A DNA stretch of 64,000 nt from DASVBE01 sp963770375 (GCA_963770375.1 CAVYPM010000018.1:62001-126000); one strand, 5' to 3'. Shown: positions 9,510-23,443, numbered from the stretch's first letter. A program made the numbers and translations. Notes: generated from the sequence alone by a model not told the origin.

Positions 9510-10706
9510 CTACATCGAGTTGACCCGGCCCGGCGCCGCCACGCCGCTGAGCGCCGGCCTCGTAGCGCTGAACGCGCTCACCGGGAACCGGCTCTCCCCG
9601 TCCAGCGCAAGCTCGCTGAGCACCCGGCCCAGCAGCCCGGCGAACTTGCCCGCGTGCCCGGCGCCGGCGCAGACCAGCACGCGCTCCGAGCCGGGCACGT
9701 AGTCCACGATGAAGTCCCGGTCGGGCGGGAAGTCGTAGCAGCAGGCGCGCGTGTACAGCTCGGGACCGACCGCGCCGGGCAGGTAGCGCTCAAGGAACGC
9801 CAGCACCCGCTGGACCCGGCCCTCGTCCCGCGCGTACGTCCTGGTCTCCGGCGTCACCACCGGGCCGGCGCCGTCGATGCCGATCTTGACGGCGACCTCG
9901 CCGTACACCGGGAAGCCGTAGTACAGGCCGTCGTCGGCCAGGTAGCCCCAGACGCCGAACCGGTCCGGGGTGAACTGGGCGACCTTCGGCGTGGCGAAGT
10001 ACGTGACCTGCTCCTCGGTGAGCGTTATCGGCAGCCGGGCGCCGTCGCCCCCGCCGAGCATGGCCAGCAGCAGCGGGTTCCACGCTCCGCCGGCCAGCAC
10101 GACCTGCCCGCCGCGGTATTCCTGCCCTCCCGCCGTCACCGTCACGCCGCCCGCCGACTCGGTGATCGCGGTCACTTCAGTGCCGGCCAGCACCGTCGCG
10201 CCCCGGTCGCGGGCCATTGCCAGGTGCGCCGCCGTGCCCCGGCGGATGTCGAGGATGCCCGACTCGGGATCGCGCAGCGCCACGTGCTCCGCGCCGAGCC
10301 GCCACTGCGGCCAGCGCTCGGCCACTTCCACACCGGTGAGCTGCTCGTACGGCAGGTTCGCCGTGTCCATTGCGTCCGCGGTGGCGGCCAGGTAGGCCGC
10401 CCCGGCGCTGCCGTCCTCGGCGATGATCAGCCCGCCGGTGCGGTACACGAGCTGAAGCCCGGTCTCCCGCTCGGCCACGTTCCAGCTCTGGTACGCCGCC
10501 GGCGTCAGCGCCGTGTACTCCGGCCTGCTGTACGCGTGCCGGATCACCCGCGAATGATCTTCGGACGCCCCGCGGGTGTGCCCGTGCTGGTACTGCTCGA
10601 GCGCCAGAACGCCGCCGTTGCCGCCGAGCCGCCGGCTCAGCCAGTAAGCCGTCGCCGCGCCGACTGCGCCGCAGCCGATCACAATCACCCGGTACTGCTG
10701 TGCCAT
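9510..10706 (-). CDS. FAD-dependent oxidoreductase, monomeric sarcosine oxidase family
   Basis: DAO-type flavoenzyme of 398 residues. The dinucleotide motif is GCGAVGAATA (11-20). The sequence CCYDFPPDRDFIVD near residue 322 matches the covalent-FAD site of monomeric sarcosine and N-methyltryptophan oxidases (Cys-x-Tyr ... P-D-x-x-F). Members oxidatively demethylate secondary or tertiary amines to formaldehyde and hydrogen peroxide. It starts 13 bases after the Rieske oxygenase gene on the same strand, so the two should be co-transcribed. Together they suggest stepwise N-demethylation, but the substrate (betaine, sarcosine or another N-methyl compound) is not determined. Confidence 0.87.
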   Translation of the reverse strand: MAQQYRVIVIGCGAVGAATAYWLSRRLGGNGGVLALEQYQHGHTRGASEDHSRVIRHAYSRPEYTALTPAAYQSWNVAERETGLQLVYRTGGLIIAEDGSAGAAYLAATADAMDTANLPYEQLTGVEVAERWPQWRLGAEHVALRDPESGILDIRRGTAAHLAMARDRGATVLAGTEVTAITESAGGVTVTAGGQEYRGGQVVLAGGAWNPLLLAMLGGGDGARLPITLTEEQVTYFATPKVAQFTPDRFGVWGYLADDGLYYGFPVYGEVAVKIGIDGAGPVVTPETRTYARDEGRVQRVLAFLERYLPGAVGPELYTRACCYDFPPDRDFIVDYVPGSERVLVCAGAGHAGKFAGLLGRVLSELALDGESRFPVSAFSATRPALSGVAAPGRVNSM

Positions 10707-10719
10707 TCCGCGCCACCCC

Positions 10720-11886
10720 TCAGCCGGCGATGCCCATCAGGCCCCGGTACCACTCGTAGTACTGCAAGATCACCAGCTGCTCGCTGGGCACCAGGACCCC
10801 GCCGTTCCGGTAGGCGCGCGAGCTCATGTTCGGCTGGCACCACTCCGCCGCGGCGAAGTCCTGCTCGTTGACCCGGGAGAACAGCGCGACCGCGTCGCTG
10901 ACGTCGTACCGGCCCTCCTCCAGCGTCTCCGGCGGGAACAGCCACTCGCACACCGCGCGGGTCCGGTCCGCCGCCACCGGCTCGAACCGGTGCACGATCA
11001 CGTGGTCGCTGACCAGCGACAGGAAGCAGTTCGGCCGCAGCACCATGCCGTAGTACAGCCCGTCGTCGGCGGGAAGCAGGCCGGGCAGCCGGGGCAGCAC
11101 GGTCTGCCCGGTCAGCGAGAACGACGCCCGGTCCGCCGCGATCGGGTAACCGTCCGGGTCGTAGCCATCGGCCCCCATGGCCGGGGATCTGAACTGCGGG
11201 ATCGTCTGGGCAAGCTCGGGGTGGATGTGCGAGCAGTGGTAGCACTCCTGGAAGTTCTCGTAGATCAGCTTCCAGTTCGCGGCGACCTCGTACTCGGCCC
11301 GGGCACCGACCGTCAGCTCGCCGATCCGGTAGCGCTCCAGCTTGGCGTAATCCCCCAGCCGCGACTCGATCTGCGGGCGGACATGGTCCTCCAGCGGGCC
11401 GGGGTCGCCGTCGATGCACACCCAGATCAGGCCGGCCCAGACCGCGGCCTTCACTCCGTGCAAACCGTAATCCATCTTCCGGATTTCCGTCATCGCGCGC
11501 CAGTTCGGCGTGGTGATCAGCGAGCCGTCCAGCCCGTAGATCCAGTTGTGGTACGGGCAGTGGATGGCGTTGCCGACGCTGCCGCTGCCGGTCAGGCACA
11601 GCTGCGAGCCGCGGTGCCGGCACACGTTGAGGAAGCCCCGGATGACCTGGTCCTTGCCGCGGACCAGCAGCACGGTTTCCCGCCCGACCCGGCGCCGGAT
11701 GAACCGCCCGGGCTCGGGGATCTCGTCGGCGCGGCCGGCGCAGTACCACTGCCGCTCGAAGATGCGCTCGCATTCGGCGTCCAGCACGGCGGGGTCGGTG
11801 TAATACCGCCCGCCGAGCGTCGGCGCGAGCATGGCGTGCGCCGCCGCCTGCTCCTGCGGCGCGGCTCCGGCGGGCACAGCGGACAC
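10720..11886 (-). CDS. Rieske aromatic-ring-hydroxylating-type oxygenase, alpha subunit
   Basis: Rieske non-haem iron oxygenase of 388 residues. The [2Fe-2S] site is C89-x-H91 ... C110-x2-H113. The mononuclear iron motif is N211-x2-E214-x2-H217-x4-H222 (NFQECYHCSHIH). The GTG start at 11886 has AAGGAGG six bases upstream, and the extra N-terminal codons are rejected. Sequence style and the adjacent sarcosine-oxidase-like gene resemble glycine betaine or quaternary-ammonium monooxygenases (GbcA/CntA group). The required reductase partner is not in the window. A PucR-type regulator lies divergently 150 bases away and is the likely controller. Confidence 0.9.
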   Translation of the reverse strand: MSAVPAGAAPQEQAAAHAMLAPTLGGRYYTDPAVLDAECERIFERQWYCAGRADEIPEPGRFIRRRVGRETVLLVRGKDQVIRGFLNVCRHRGSQLCLTGSGSVGNAIHCPYHNWIYGLDGSLITTPNWRAMTEIRKMDYGLHGVKAAVWAGLIWVCIDGDPGPLEDHVRPQIESRLGDYAKLERYRIGELTVGARAEYEVAANWKLIYENFQECYHCSHIHPELAQTIPQFRSPAMGADGYDPDGYPIAADRASFSLTGQTVLPRLPGLLPADDGLYYGMVLRPNCFLSLVSDHVIVHRFEPVAADRTRAVCEWLFPPETLEEGRYDVSDAVALFSRVNEQDFAAAEWCQPNMSSRAYRNGGVLVPSEQLVILQYYEWYRGLMGIAG

Positions 11887-12038
11887 GGCGGCCTCCTTCC
11901 GGGCGGTACGGGCGGTTCGCCCCTCTTCACGCTGCCACAGCCGGGGCCCCGCGCGGCTGCGACGGCTGACGGACGCCGGCCGGGGCGGCTTCGACATCTG
12001 CAGGAGTCACCGGCCGGGCCGCCGGGAAGGACAACGGT

Positions 12039-13238
12039 GTGTTCGAGGAGCATCTGCAGCACCTCGCCGAGCGGCTGGCCCGCGACCTGCAGCGGTCGGT
12101 GATCATCGACGACGCCGCGCTGCGGCCGCTGGCCGTCAGCCCGCAGACCGGCCGGCTGGACCGCAGCCGGGTGGAAGCGGTGCTGCAGCGCGGCACCAGC
12201 GCCCGGCTGCGCCGCCGGCTGACCGAGCACGGCGTGTTCGCCGCGCACGAGCCGGTGCCGATCCCCGGGGATCCGGGGCGGGCCATCCTGCCCCGCCTCT
12301 GCCTGCCGCTGCGGGACGGGGACCAGCTGCTCGGGTTCCTGTGGCTGATCGACGAGCCCGCCCTGACCGCCGGGCAGACCGCGCAGGCGCAGGCCGCCGC
12401 GACCCAGGCCGCGCACCTGCTGGCCCAGCGGCTCATCCGGGCCGACGGCCAGTTCGCCGTGCTGAGTGACCTGGCCGACGGCCTGCTGGACGACCGCGAG
12501 GAGGTCCGCCAGGAGGCCGCGGCGATGCTCGCCGGGCAGGAGGCGCTCACCGGCCCGCCGCCCTGGGCCGTGGCCGTGATCCGCCTCGCGGGCCGGGCCG
12601 GCCCGGAGCCCGCGTCCGGCCGGGGCCGCGCCACCCACGCGGCGGCCACCCTCCGGCGGGCCGCCGCGAACCTGCGTCGGCGCGCGGCACCAGGCAGCGT
12701 GGTTCTCGCCAGCCCTCGCGAACATGATTTTGTGTGCATTACGGCCGCGGGGGCGCGGGCCGGGCTCCACCGGGCAGTCGTCGCCCTGCCAGGACCGCCG
12801 CTGGCCGTCGGCACCTGCGCCGGCCCCGCGGCGCTGGCCGAGGTGGCGGCCGGCCTGGGGAACGCCAGGTACGCCGCCTGCGTGGCGGCCCGCGTCCCGT
12901 CGTTCGGCCGGGCCGCCGACTGGGCCGGCCTCGGCGCCTACGCCGCCTTCCAGAACCTCTACCGCGACCCGGCGGCGCCCGAGCGGATCTGCCCCGGCGT
13001 CAGTGCCCTGCTGGACCCGCGGGCCAGCACGTACCGGGAGACCCTGCGCTGTTACCTGGACTGCGCCGGGCAGGCCCCGCAGGCCGCCGGGAAGCTGCAC
13101 ATCCACCGCACGACGCTCTACTGGCGCCTCGCCCGCGCCGCCGAGCTGGTGCCGCTGGACCTGCACCAGGGCGGCGACCGCCTGAAGCTGCACCTGGCCC
13201 TGACCCTCGCCGACCTGACCCACCCGCTGAGCCGCTGA
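12039..13238 (+). CDS. PucR/CdaR-type transcriptional regulator
   Basis: Regulator of 399 residues with a GAF-like N-terminal half (VIIDDAALRPLAV ... LCLPLRDGDQLLGFLWLID) and a C-terminal helix-turn-helix of the PucR/CdaR type (TYRETLRCYLDCAGQ ... AAGKLHIHRTTLYWRL ... LKLHLAL). This class usually senses a small ligand and controls adjacent catabolic genes. It diverges from the Rieske oxygenase operon, so regulation of that operon is the natural hypothesis. The GTG start has GGAAGG eight bases upstream. No clear inverted-repeat operator was found in the 152-base intergenic gap. Confidence 0.86.
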   Translation: MFEEHLQHLAERLARDLQRSVIIDDAALRPLAVSPQTGRLDRSRVEAVLQRGTSARLRRRLTEHGVFAAHEPVPIPGDPGRAILPRLCLPLRDGDQLLGFLWLIDEPALTAGQTAQAQAAATQAAHLLAQRLIRADGQFAVLSDLADGLLDDREEVRQEAAAMLAGQEALTGPPPWAVAVIRLAGRAGPEPASGRGRATHAAATLRRAAANLRRRAAPGSVVLASPREHDFVCITAAGARAGLHRAVVALPGPPLAVGTCAGPAALAEVAAGLGNARYAACVAARVPSFGRAADWAGLGAYAAFQNLYRDPAAPERICPGVSALLDPRASTYRETLRCYLDCAGQAPQAAGKLHIHRTTLYWRLARAAELVPLDLHQGGDRLKLHLALTLADLTHPLSR

Positions 13239-13272
13239 TGCACAGCAGGCCCGGGGTGCGTCCGGAGCATGG

Positions 13273-14049
13273 TCAGGTGAGCCGCCGGCCGGGGCCGCGG
13301 CGGACGACCGAGAAGTCGAACGCGTCCGCCAGGTGGTACTCGTGGGAGGACAGCAGGGGCTCGCCGGTTTCGGCGTAGTCGACCTGCCAGAGGTAGAGCA
13401 GGAGGGACGCGCGGGGGACGGCCAGCCGGGCGGCGAGGGTGCGATCGGCCTGGACCGGCCGGAAACTGGCCACCCCGTAGTTGATGACGATGCCCAGCTC
13501 GCGCTCGAGCACCGCGTAGATCGACTCGGTGAGCATGCGCTCGACGATGTCCGGGCGTCCTTCGACAAGCGCGTGCGGGAGCACGTCGCGGGACATGACC
13601 ACCGGCTTGCCGTCGGCCGTGCGGACCCGCTCGACCACGAGAACGTCTTCCGCCGGATCGATGCCGAGCCGTTCCGCCTCGCTGGCCCCGGCGGGCTCCG
13701 TCCAGTGCCGCCCTCCTTCGATACCGGCCTGCATGCCGGCCGCCCGGATCGCGTCGGTCACCCCGAAGTTCATGTCCAGGTTGTTCGATGCCCGCAGGCG
13801 CCGCGTGACGTAGGTGCCCGAGCCCTGGACGCGGCGCACCAGCCCGTCGTCTTCCAGGATCCGGAGCGCGTCGCGGAGCGAGGCCCGGGAGACACCCATC
13901 TCCGCGGCAAGCTCGGGCTCGGACGGCAGCTTCGCACCGGTGGGGAGCTGGCCCTGGGCGATACGCCGGGATAGCTCGTCGTGCACCGACTCCGACACCG
14001 GCCTGAGCCGGGCCCTCGGAGAGGCGGAACGCTCAACGTTCTCGGTCAT
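13273..14049 (-). CDS. GntR-family transcriptional regulator (UTRA/HutC-type)
   Basis: One-component regulator of 258 residues. The N-terminal winged helix spans about residues 18-85 (LPSEPELAAEMGVSRASLRDAL, then LVRRVQGSGTYV). The C-terminal ligand-binding domain is UTRA-like, with the closing motif LLSSHEYHLADAFDF. The gene is preceded two bases upstream by TGTCTGACA, a perfect inverted repeat that recurs 180 bases away ahead of the divergent phosphodiesterase genes. Autoregulation plus control of those genes is therefore likely, by inference. A GGAGGG tract lies 16 bases upstream, rather far, so the start is only moderately sure. Confidence 0.87.
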   Translation of the reverse strand: MTENVERSASPRARLRPVSESVHDELSRRIAQGQLPTGAKLPSEPELAAEMGVSRASLRDALRILEDDGLVRRVQGSGTYVTRRLRASNNLDMNFGVTDAIRAAGMQAGIEGGRHWTEPAGASEAERLGIDPAEDVLVVERVRTADGKPVVMSRDVLPHALVEGRPDIVERMLTESIYAVLERELGIVINYGVASFRPVQADRTLAARLAVPRASLLLYLWQVDYAETGEPLLSSHEYHLADAFDFSVVRRGPGRRLT

Positions 14050-14050
14050 T

Positions 14051-14059
14051 TGTCTGACA
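14051..14059. promoter_or_regulatory. Putative GntR operator 1 (TGTCTGACA)
   Basis: Perfect palindrome TGTC-T-GACA lying immediately upstream of the gntR start codon. A binder here would block gntR expression. The GTC-N-GAC core is of the kind recognised by several GntR proteins. Assignment rests on position and on the second copy at 14234. Confidence 0.5.
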
Positions 14060-14233
14060 GGCTATCCCTCCTGACGGCCCGGCGACAGCGACACGCCTCC
14101 GGCCGGGCCACCGCGTCTGACCTGCGGCGGTAAATCCGCAGCACAGCTGTTAATCAGGCGTACCAGCGGTTTTCAGCGGACGCCTCTTGACGGCCGGGCA
14201 GACCGGGCGTACAAAGAGCCAAGCCAGCCATGA

Positions 14234-14242
14234 TGTCCGACA
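14234..14242. promoter_or_regulatory. Putative GntR operator 2 (TGTCCGACA)
   Basis: Second copy of the TGTC-N-GACA palindrome, 100 bases upstream of the small ORF and glycerophosphodiesterase gene and on the divergent side from gntR. Including one flanking base, both sites fit TTGTC-N-GACAN on one strand. The rest of the 14060-14334 interval shows no other structure I can name. Confidence 0.48.
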
Positions 14243-14334
14243 ACTTGCCCGACGAACCTGCCAGCACCGGCGGCTGCGGTTGAGACGGCGGCAGTCGGGC
14301 CTTCTGGTGCCGGGCCAGGATCAAGGGAGTCGTC

Positions 14335-14400
14335 GTGAGCAACAGCAAGGTGCGCCCGGCATCGGGCGGTATCCGGCTCATGCGCCCCGAGGGCCCCTAG
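14335..14400 (+). CDS. Candidate 21-residue small ORF, possible leader peptide
   Basis: GTG-started ORF encoding 21 residues (MSNSKVRPASGG...), with a good ribosome-binding site AAGGGAG five bases upstream. Its TAG stop shares one base with the GTG start of the phosphodiesterase gene (TAGTG), the geometry of translational coupling. It could be a leader peptide, a small protein, or simply mark the translation start region of the downstream gene. I do not recognise the peptide. Confidence 0.45.
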   Translation: MSNSKVRPASGGIRLMRPEGP

Positions 14401-15215
14401 TGGCCGCCTCCCCTAGCATGGCCCACCGGCTGGCCCGGGTGCCGGGTCTCGTCTGCCCGGGGATCGTGGCGCACCGTGGCGCGTCGCTCCGCTACCCGGA
14501 GAACACGCTGGCCGCCTTCCGGGCCGCGGTCCGGGTGGGTGCCGATGTGATCGAGCTTGACGCCCGGCTGACCGCGGACGGCGTGCCCGTGGTCATGCAC
14601 GACGCGGACGTCGCGACCACCACGGACGGTTCCGGATTCGTGCACGAGCTCACCCTCGCGCAGGTCAGTGCGCTGCGCGCGGGACCGGATCCGGCCCGGC
14701 GGGCCAGCGTGCCGACGCTGCGGCAGGCGCTGGCGTACCTTCGCGGGCGGGCCACCGTGGAGATCGACCTGAAGAACGAGCCCGGCGAACCTGGATTCGA
14801 CGGCACGCACCGGGTCGCCGCGGAAGCGCTCAGGCTGGTGCACGAACTGCGGCTCGGCCCGGTCATCGTGGCGTCGGCCAACCCGGAGACCATGGAGTGG
14901 GTCAGGCGGCATCATCCGGACGCGGTCACCGGCGTTGAGGCCGGGGAGGGCGAGAACCTCTGGGAATGGATCGACTACGCGGCCGGGCAGGGGCACACGT
15001 TCCTCATGCCGGACGCTGCCGCGGTGCTGAGCGCGGGCGCGGATTTCGTGGCCCGCGCCCACGCGCACGGAGTCCAGGTTGACGTCTGGACCGTGAACGA
15101 CCCCGAGACGGTGTCCGGCCTGTTCTCCTGGGGAACGGACCTCGTCGAGACGGATGACCCGGAGCTGGCGATCCCGGCCCGCAACCGGGCCAGAATCGCT
15201 GGCCCAGGCGCCTGA
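14400..15215 (+). CDS. Glycerophosphodiester phosphodiesterase (GDPD)
   Basis: TIM-barrel phosphodiesterase that cleaves glycerophosphodiesters to sn-glycerol 3-phosphate and an alcohol. The conserved opening HRGASLRYPENTLAAF (catalytic His, then Glu/Asn) is followed by ELDARLTADGVPVVMHD, which carries the metal Glu/Asp and second catalytic His. EIDLKNEP and WTVNDPE further support the family. There is no signal peptide, so it is cytoplasmic. The GTG start at 14400 overlaps the preceding small ORF; ATG 14418 is an alternative. Regulation by the divergent GntR protein is suggested by paired operator-like sites. Confidence 0.9.
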   Translation: MAASPSMAHRLARVPGLVCPGIVAHRGASLRYPENTLAAFRAAVRVGADVIELDARLTADGVPVVMHDADVATTTDGSGFVHELTLAQVSALRAGPDPARRASVPTLRQALAYLRGRATVEIDLKNEPGEPGFDGTHRVAAEALRLVHELRLGPVIVASANPETMEWVRRHHPDAVTGVEAGEGENLWEWIDYAAGQGHTFLMPDAAAVLSAGADFVARAHAHGVQVDVWTVNDPETVSGLFSWGTDLVETDDPELAIPARNRARIAGPGA

Positions 15216-15261
15216 CCCGGCGCGGCGCGATCCCCTGCCGTCCGGAGCCGCACCTGAGCGT

Positions 15262-18084
15262 TTAGCTGGCCGGGCCGTTGAGCTGGCCGCCGTCATCGCC
15301 GTCTGCTGCGTCGTCGTCGGCGGGGCTGTCCGGGCCGGGATCCCCGGCCGTTTCGGGATCCCCGTCGTCCGGGCTGGGGTCGCCGGGCGGCAGGTAGTGG
15401 ATCTCGAACGGGCTGGGCTCGTCCCTGGCGCTGTCCGCGATACCGGGCCTGGCTTCGCCGTCCTCGTCGCCGGGGCCGTCGTCCCCGCTGTCCTCCTCGT
15501 CGCCGAGGTCGCCGATATCGAGGTCGTCGGCATCGAGGTCGTCGGCATCGAGGTCGTCGGCGTCAGGATCATCGTCGAGGTCGCCGGCGTAGTCCGCGAG
15601 GCCGTCGTCCTCGTCGCCCTCGTCGCCTCGTCCTCGTCCTCGTCCTGGAGGTCCTCGATCGCGAGCTGGTCCAGCTCGTCGAACCGCTCGTCCGCGTCGG
15701 TCTCGCCCTGGGTGTCGGCGCCCGCGGCGCGGGCGAACCACTCCCTGGCCTCGTCGTCGCGGCCCGCGTCGAGCAGGGCGTCGGCGTAGGCGTAGTACAG
15801 GCGAGCCGAGCCGCGGCGCTGACGGCCGTCGGTGAGCTCCGGGATCTGCAGGGCGACCACGGCCGCGCCGGGAAGGCCCTGGTCCCGGCGGATCCCGGAC
15901 TCGACGATCTTCAGCTCGATCCTGGTGGCCCGGTCGGCCTCCTCTGCCTGCGGGCCGGTGACCAGGTCCAGGGCGCGGTCGAGCCGGCCCAGGGCGCGCT
16001 CGCTGTCGGCCATCATCGGCAGGTAGGTGGACCGCCCGGTGAGCCGGCGGGCGGCACGGAGCTCGGCCAGGGACTCGGCCCAGTGCCCGGCCCGGTACGC
16101 AGCGATCCCCACGGACTCCCGCACCACCCCGACCCGCGCCGCGAGCTGACGGGCGGCCTGGGCGTGCCGGTAGGCCTGCTCGGGGTCCTCGGCCAGGCTG
16201 GCCGCGATCAGCTGCCGGGCCACTGCCTCGGCCAGGTCGCCGGGCAGCGTGCGCAGCTCCGCCCTGGCCTCCGGGTCGAGCTGGTCCGCGGTAATGCTCG
16301 CCGGTACGTAGGGAAGAGACCCGGCCTCGCCAGCCGGGCCGCCGGACCGTGGCCCGCCCGTCCCGCCTGTCCCGGCCGTCTCGCGGCCAGGCCGGCCTCG
16401 CCCGGGCCCGCCCGGCCGGCCACCGGCCCCAGAGCCGTACCCGCCAGCACGGGACCCGCCAGAACGGGACCCGCCGCCGGGCCGGGAGGGCCGGGAGTCA
16501 CCAGACCGCGGCCCGCCCCGGCGCGCCGCGCCCGGCCGGGACCCGCCGTCGTCACGGCTCCCCCATCGTCCGCGGCCACCGCCATCGTCATATCCCCGGC
16601 GGTCCGGCCCGCCCGCCCGGTCACGAGCCGGCGCGTCATCCCGGCGTGGCCCGCCGGGCCGGCCGTCACGACCGCGGCCCGCCCCGGCCGCGCGATTGCC
16701 TGCCCCGCCGTAAGCCGGGCCCCGGTCCGGCCCGTCATACCGGCGCGGTCCACCAGAACGGCCACCGCGCTCACGGTCCGGCCCAGCGGCACTGTCACGG
16801 CCGGACGTCCAGCTACGGGCCGGGCCCCGCCCGGGCCCGTCCGGCCGGCGGCCGCCGGTCACATCATCGCGATCGCGGCCTGGCCCGTCCGTCCGGCCGT
16901 AACCCGGGCCGCGGTCCGGCCGGTCATCCCGGCGCGGCCCACCAGAGCGGCCACTGCCATCGCGGTCCGGCCCGTCATACCGGCGCGGCCCACCAGAACG
17001 GCCACCGCCATCGCGGTCCGGCCCGTCATACCGGCGCGGCCCACCAGAACGGCCGGCCCGATCACGGTCCGGCCTGGACGCACCGTCACGATCGCCTGCC
17101 CAGCCGCGGGCCGGGCCCCGGCCGGTCGCGTCCGGCCGGCGGCCGCCGGTCACATCATCGCGATCCCGGCTTGGCCTGGCGGCGTTGTCACGATCGCCCG
17201 TGCTGGCCACGGCCGGCGTCTGGCGCGTCATACCGGCGCGGGCCGCGCGCGGCGTCATCGCGATCGCGGTACGGGCCGCTGGCGCCCCGCGGGCCGGAAC
17301 CGCCCCGTGGGCCGCCGCGGAAGCTGGCCCCGCCGCGGGGACCGTCACTGGCCCGCGGATCCGCAGCCCGGCGGGGCCCACCGGGACGGCTGCCGCCCCG
17401 CGGGCTGTCCCCTGGCGTGTCCCGTGACCAGCGGGAGCTCCCCGGCCGGCCCGCGGAACCGCCACGCGGGCCACCGCCCTGGGAACCTTCGCCGCGGTCC
17501 GTGCTCTGGCGGGAATCCCCGTACCGGGGCCTGTCAGAACCGCTGAAGCGACCTCCCGCACCCCCGGCCGACGAGCCGCTGCGACGCGGACGGTCTCCTG
17601 GCGCCGGGCCCTGGCGGTCATACCGCCCGCCGGCACCGCGCGAGGGTGCAGCAGAGTCGCGTCCCGCACTACCGGGCCGGCGGTCGTCGTCGCGGTCCCG
17701 GGACCAGCCAGAATCGCCGGCGTCCGGCGGATGCGAACCGGACCGGCGCGGGCCGCCCCGCGAAGGCCGGCCAGAGTATCCAGGGCCGTCCTGGCCACCA
17801 CGGCCATATCCGGAACCGCCGCCCGGCCGGCGGTCGCCACCCGCGGGCGGCCCGGACCTTCTGGTCGCTCCGCCCCGGGAAGCCCCGTAGCCGCCACGCG
17901 AGGAACCCTGGCCGTCGTAGTCGCCCGGCCCACCGCGGGAACCGCCAGAACCGCCGCGATACGACCCCGGGGAAGCCGACGTACGGCCCGCGGCACCAGG
18001 CCGCCTGGCCGCAGGGCGTCCGGGCTGGGACGGGTCGCCGCGGCCCGGCGCGCTGCCGCCATTGCCACGACCGTTCCCGACCAC
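15262..18084 (-). CDS. Large RG/RD-rich disordered protein with helical-repeat domain and acidic tail (two frame breaks)
   Basis: Unrecognised protein of about 940 residues if frames are joined. Residues ~1-600 are Gly/Arg/Asp/Pro-rich with many RGG, SRGG and DRDD motifs and repeated RSGGPRRYDGPDRD units. Next comes a ~230-residue alpha-helical region (DPEARAELRTLPGDLAEAVARQL onward) that looks TPR-like. The tail has DADDL repeats and ends PADDDAADGDD. The GTG start has AAGGAGG six bases upstream. The frame changes near 17194-17205 (extra base in a G run) and near 15625-15632 (missing base in GAGGCGACG). It lies just downstream of the rrn operon terminator. RGG-type regions commonly bind RNA; that role here is inference. 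Confidence 0.72.
16600..17165 (-). repeat. Coding repeats in RG-rich region
   Basis: The encoded protein repeats a ~17-residue unit beginning RSGGPRRYDGPDRD at least four times. A longer ~50-residue module opening DRDDVTGGRRPD occurs twice about 97 residues apart, with diverged copies, so the region grew by both short-unit and segmental duplication. Such tracts are prone to length change and to misassembly. Confidence 0.7.
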
Positions 18085-18124
18085 TGTGTTCCTCCTTGAC
18101 GCCTGCAGATTACGCGGTGCCCAC

Positions 18125-18161
18125 TGCTGGACAGCACGGCATACCCGCTGCTGGGACAGCA
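18125..18161. promoter_or_regulatory. Duplicated palindromic site upstream of the RG-rich gene
   Basis: TGCTG-GA-CAGCA at 18125-18136 and TGCTG-GGA-CAGCA at 18149-18161 are two near-identical palindromes about 24 bases centre to centre, between the rrn terminator and the GTG start at 18084. Tandem palindromes two helical turns apart are typical of cooperative repressor binding; no regulator is assigned. Confidence 0.4.
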
Positions 18162-18173
18162 CAACATGCACCA

Positions 18174-18202
18174 AGGGCCGCTACCTGCACGGTAGCGGCC
18201 CT
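18174..18202 (-). terminator. rrn operon terminator hairpin
   Basis: Perfect 12-bp stem (AGGGCCGCTACC with its complement) around a five-base loop, 11 bases downstream of the 5S gene on its strand. There is no long U-run, as is usual in high-GC actinobacteria. It should end rrn transcription before the RG-rich gene. Confidence 0.8.
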
Positions 18203-18213
18203 CAGCGAAAGAT

Positions 18214-18332
18214 GTCCGGCGGCGTCCTACTCTCCCACGCGGTCCCCCGCGCAGTACCATCGGCGCTGAAGGGCTTAACTTCCGGGTTCGGAATGGGACC
18301 GGGTGTTTCCCCTTCGCCATGGCCACCGAAAC
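18214..18332 (-). rRNA. rrf: 5S ribosomal RNA
   Basis: About 119 nt. The RNA strand begins GUUUCGGUGGCCAUGGCG, contains the conserved CCCAUUCCGAACCCGGAAG loop and closes with GUAGGACGCCGCC. It is the last gene of the 16S-23S-5S operon. Ends are estimated by pairing of the terminal helix. Confidence 0.93.
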
Positions 18333-18369
18333 TCTATGGAGATGTGTAACCGACCGCATCTCGGGAACC

Positions 18370-18382
18370 GCACAGTGGACGC
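18370..18382 (-). other. 3' arm of 23S precursor processing stem
   Basis: In the transcript this segment (GCGUCCACUGUGC) is perfectly complementary over 13 bases to the segment at 21618-21630, on the other side of 23S rRNA. Pairing would form the long stem from which RNase III releases pre-23S rRNA. Confidence 0.75.
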
Positions 18383-18402
18383 AAACAAAATATGAAGTAG
18401 AA

Positions 18403-23443
<5,041 letters not shown>

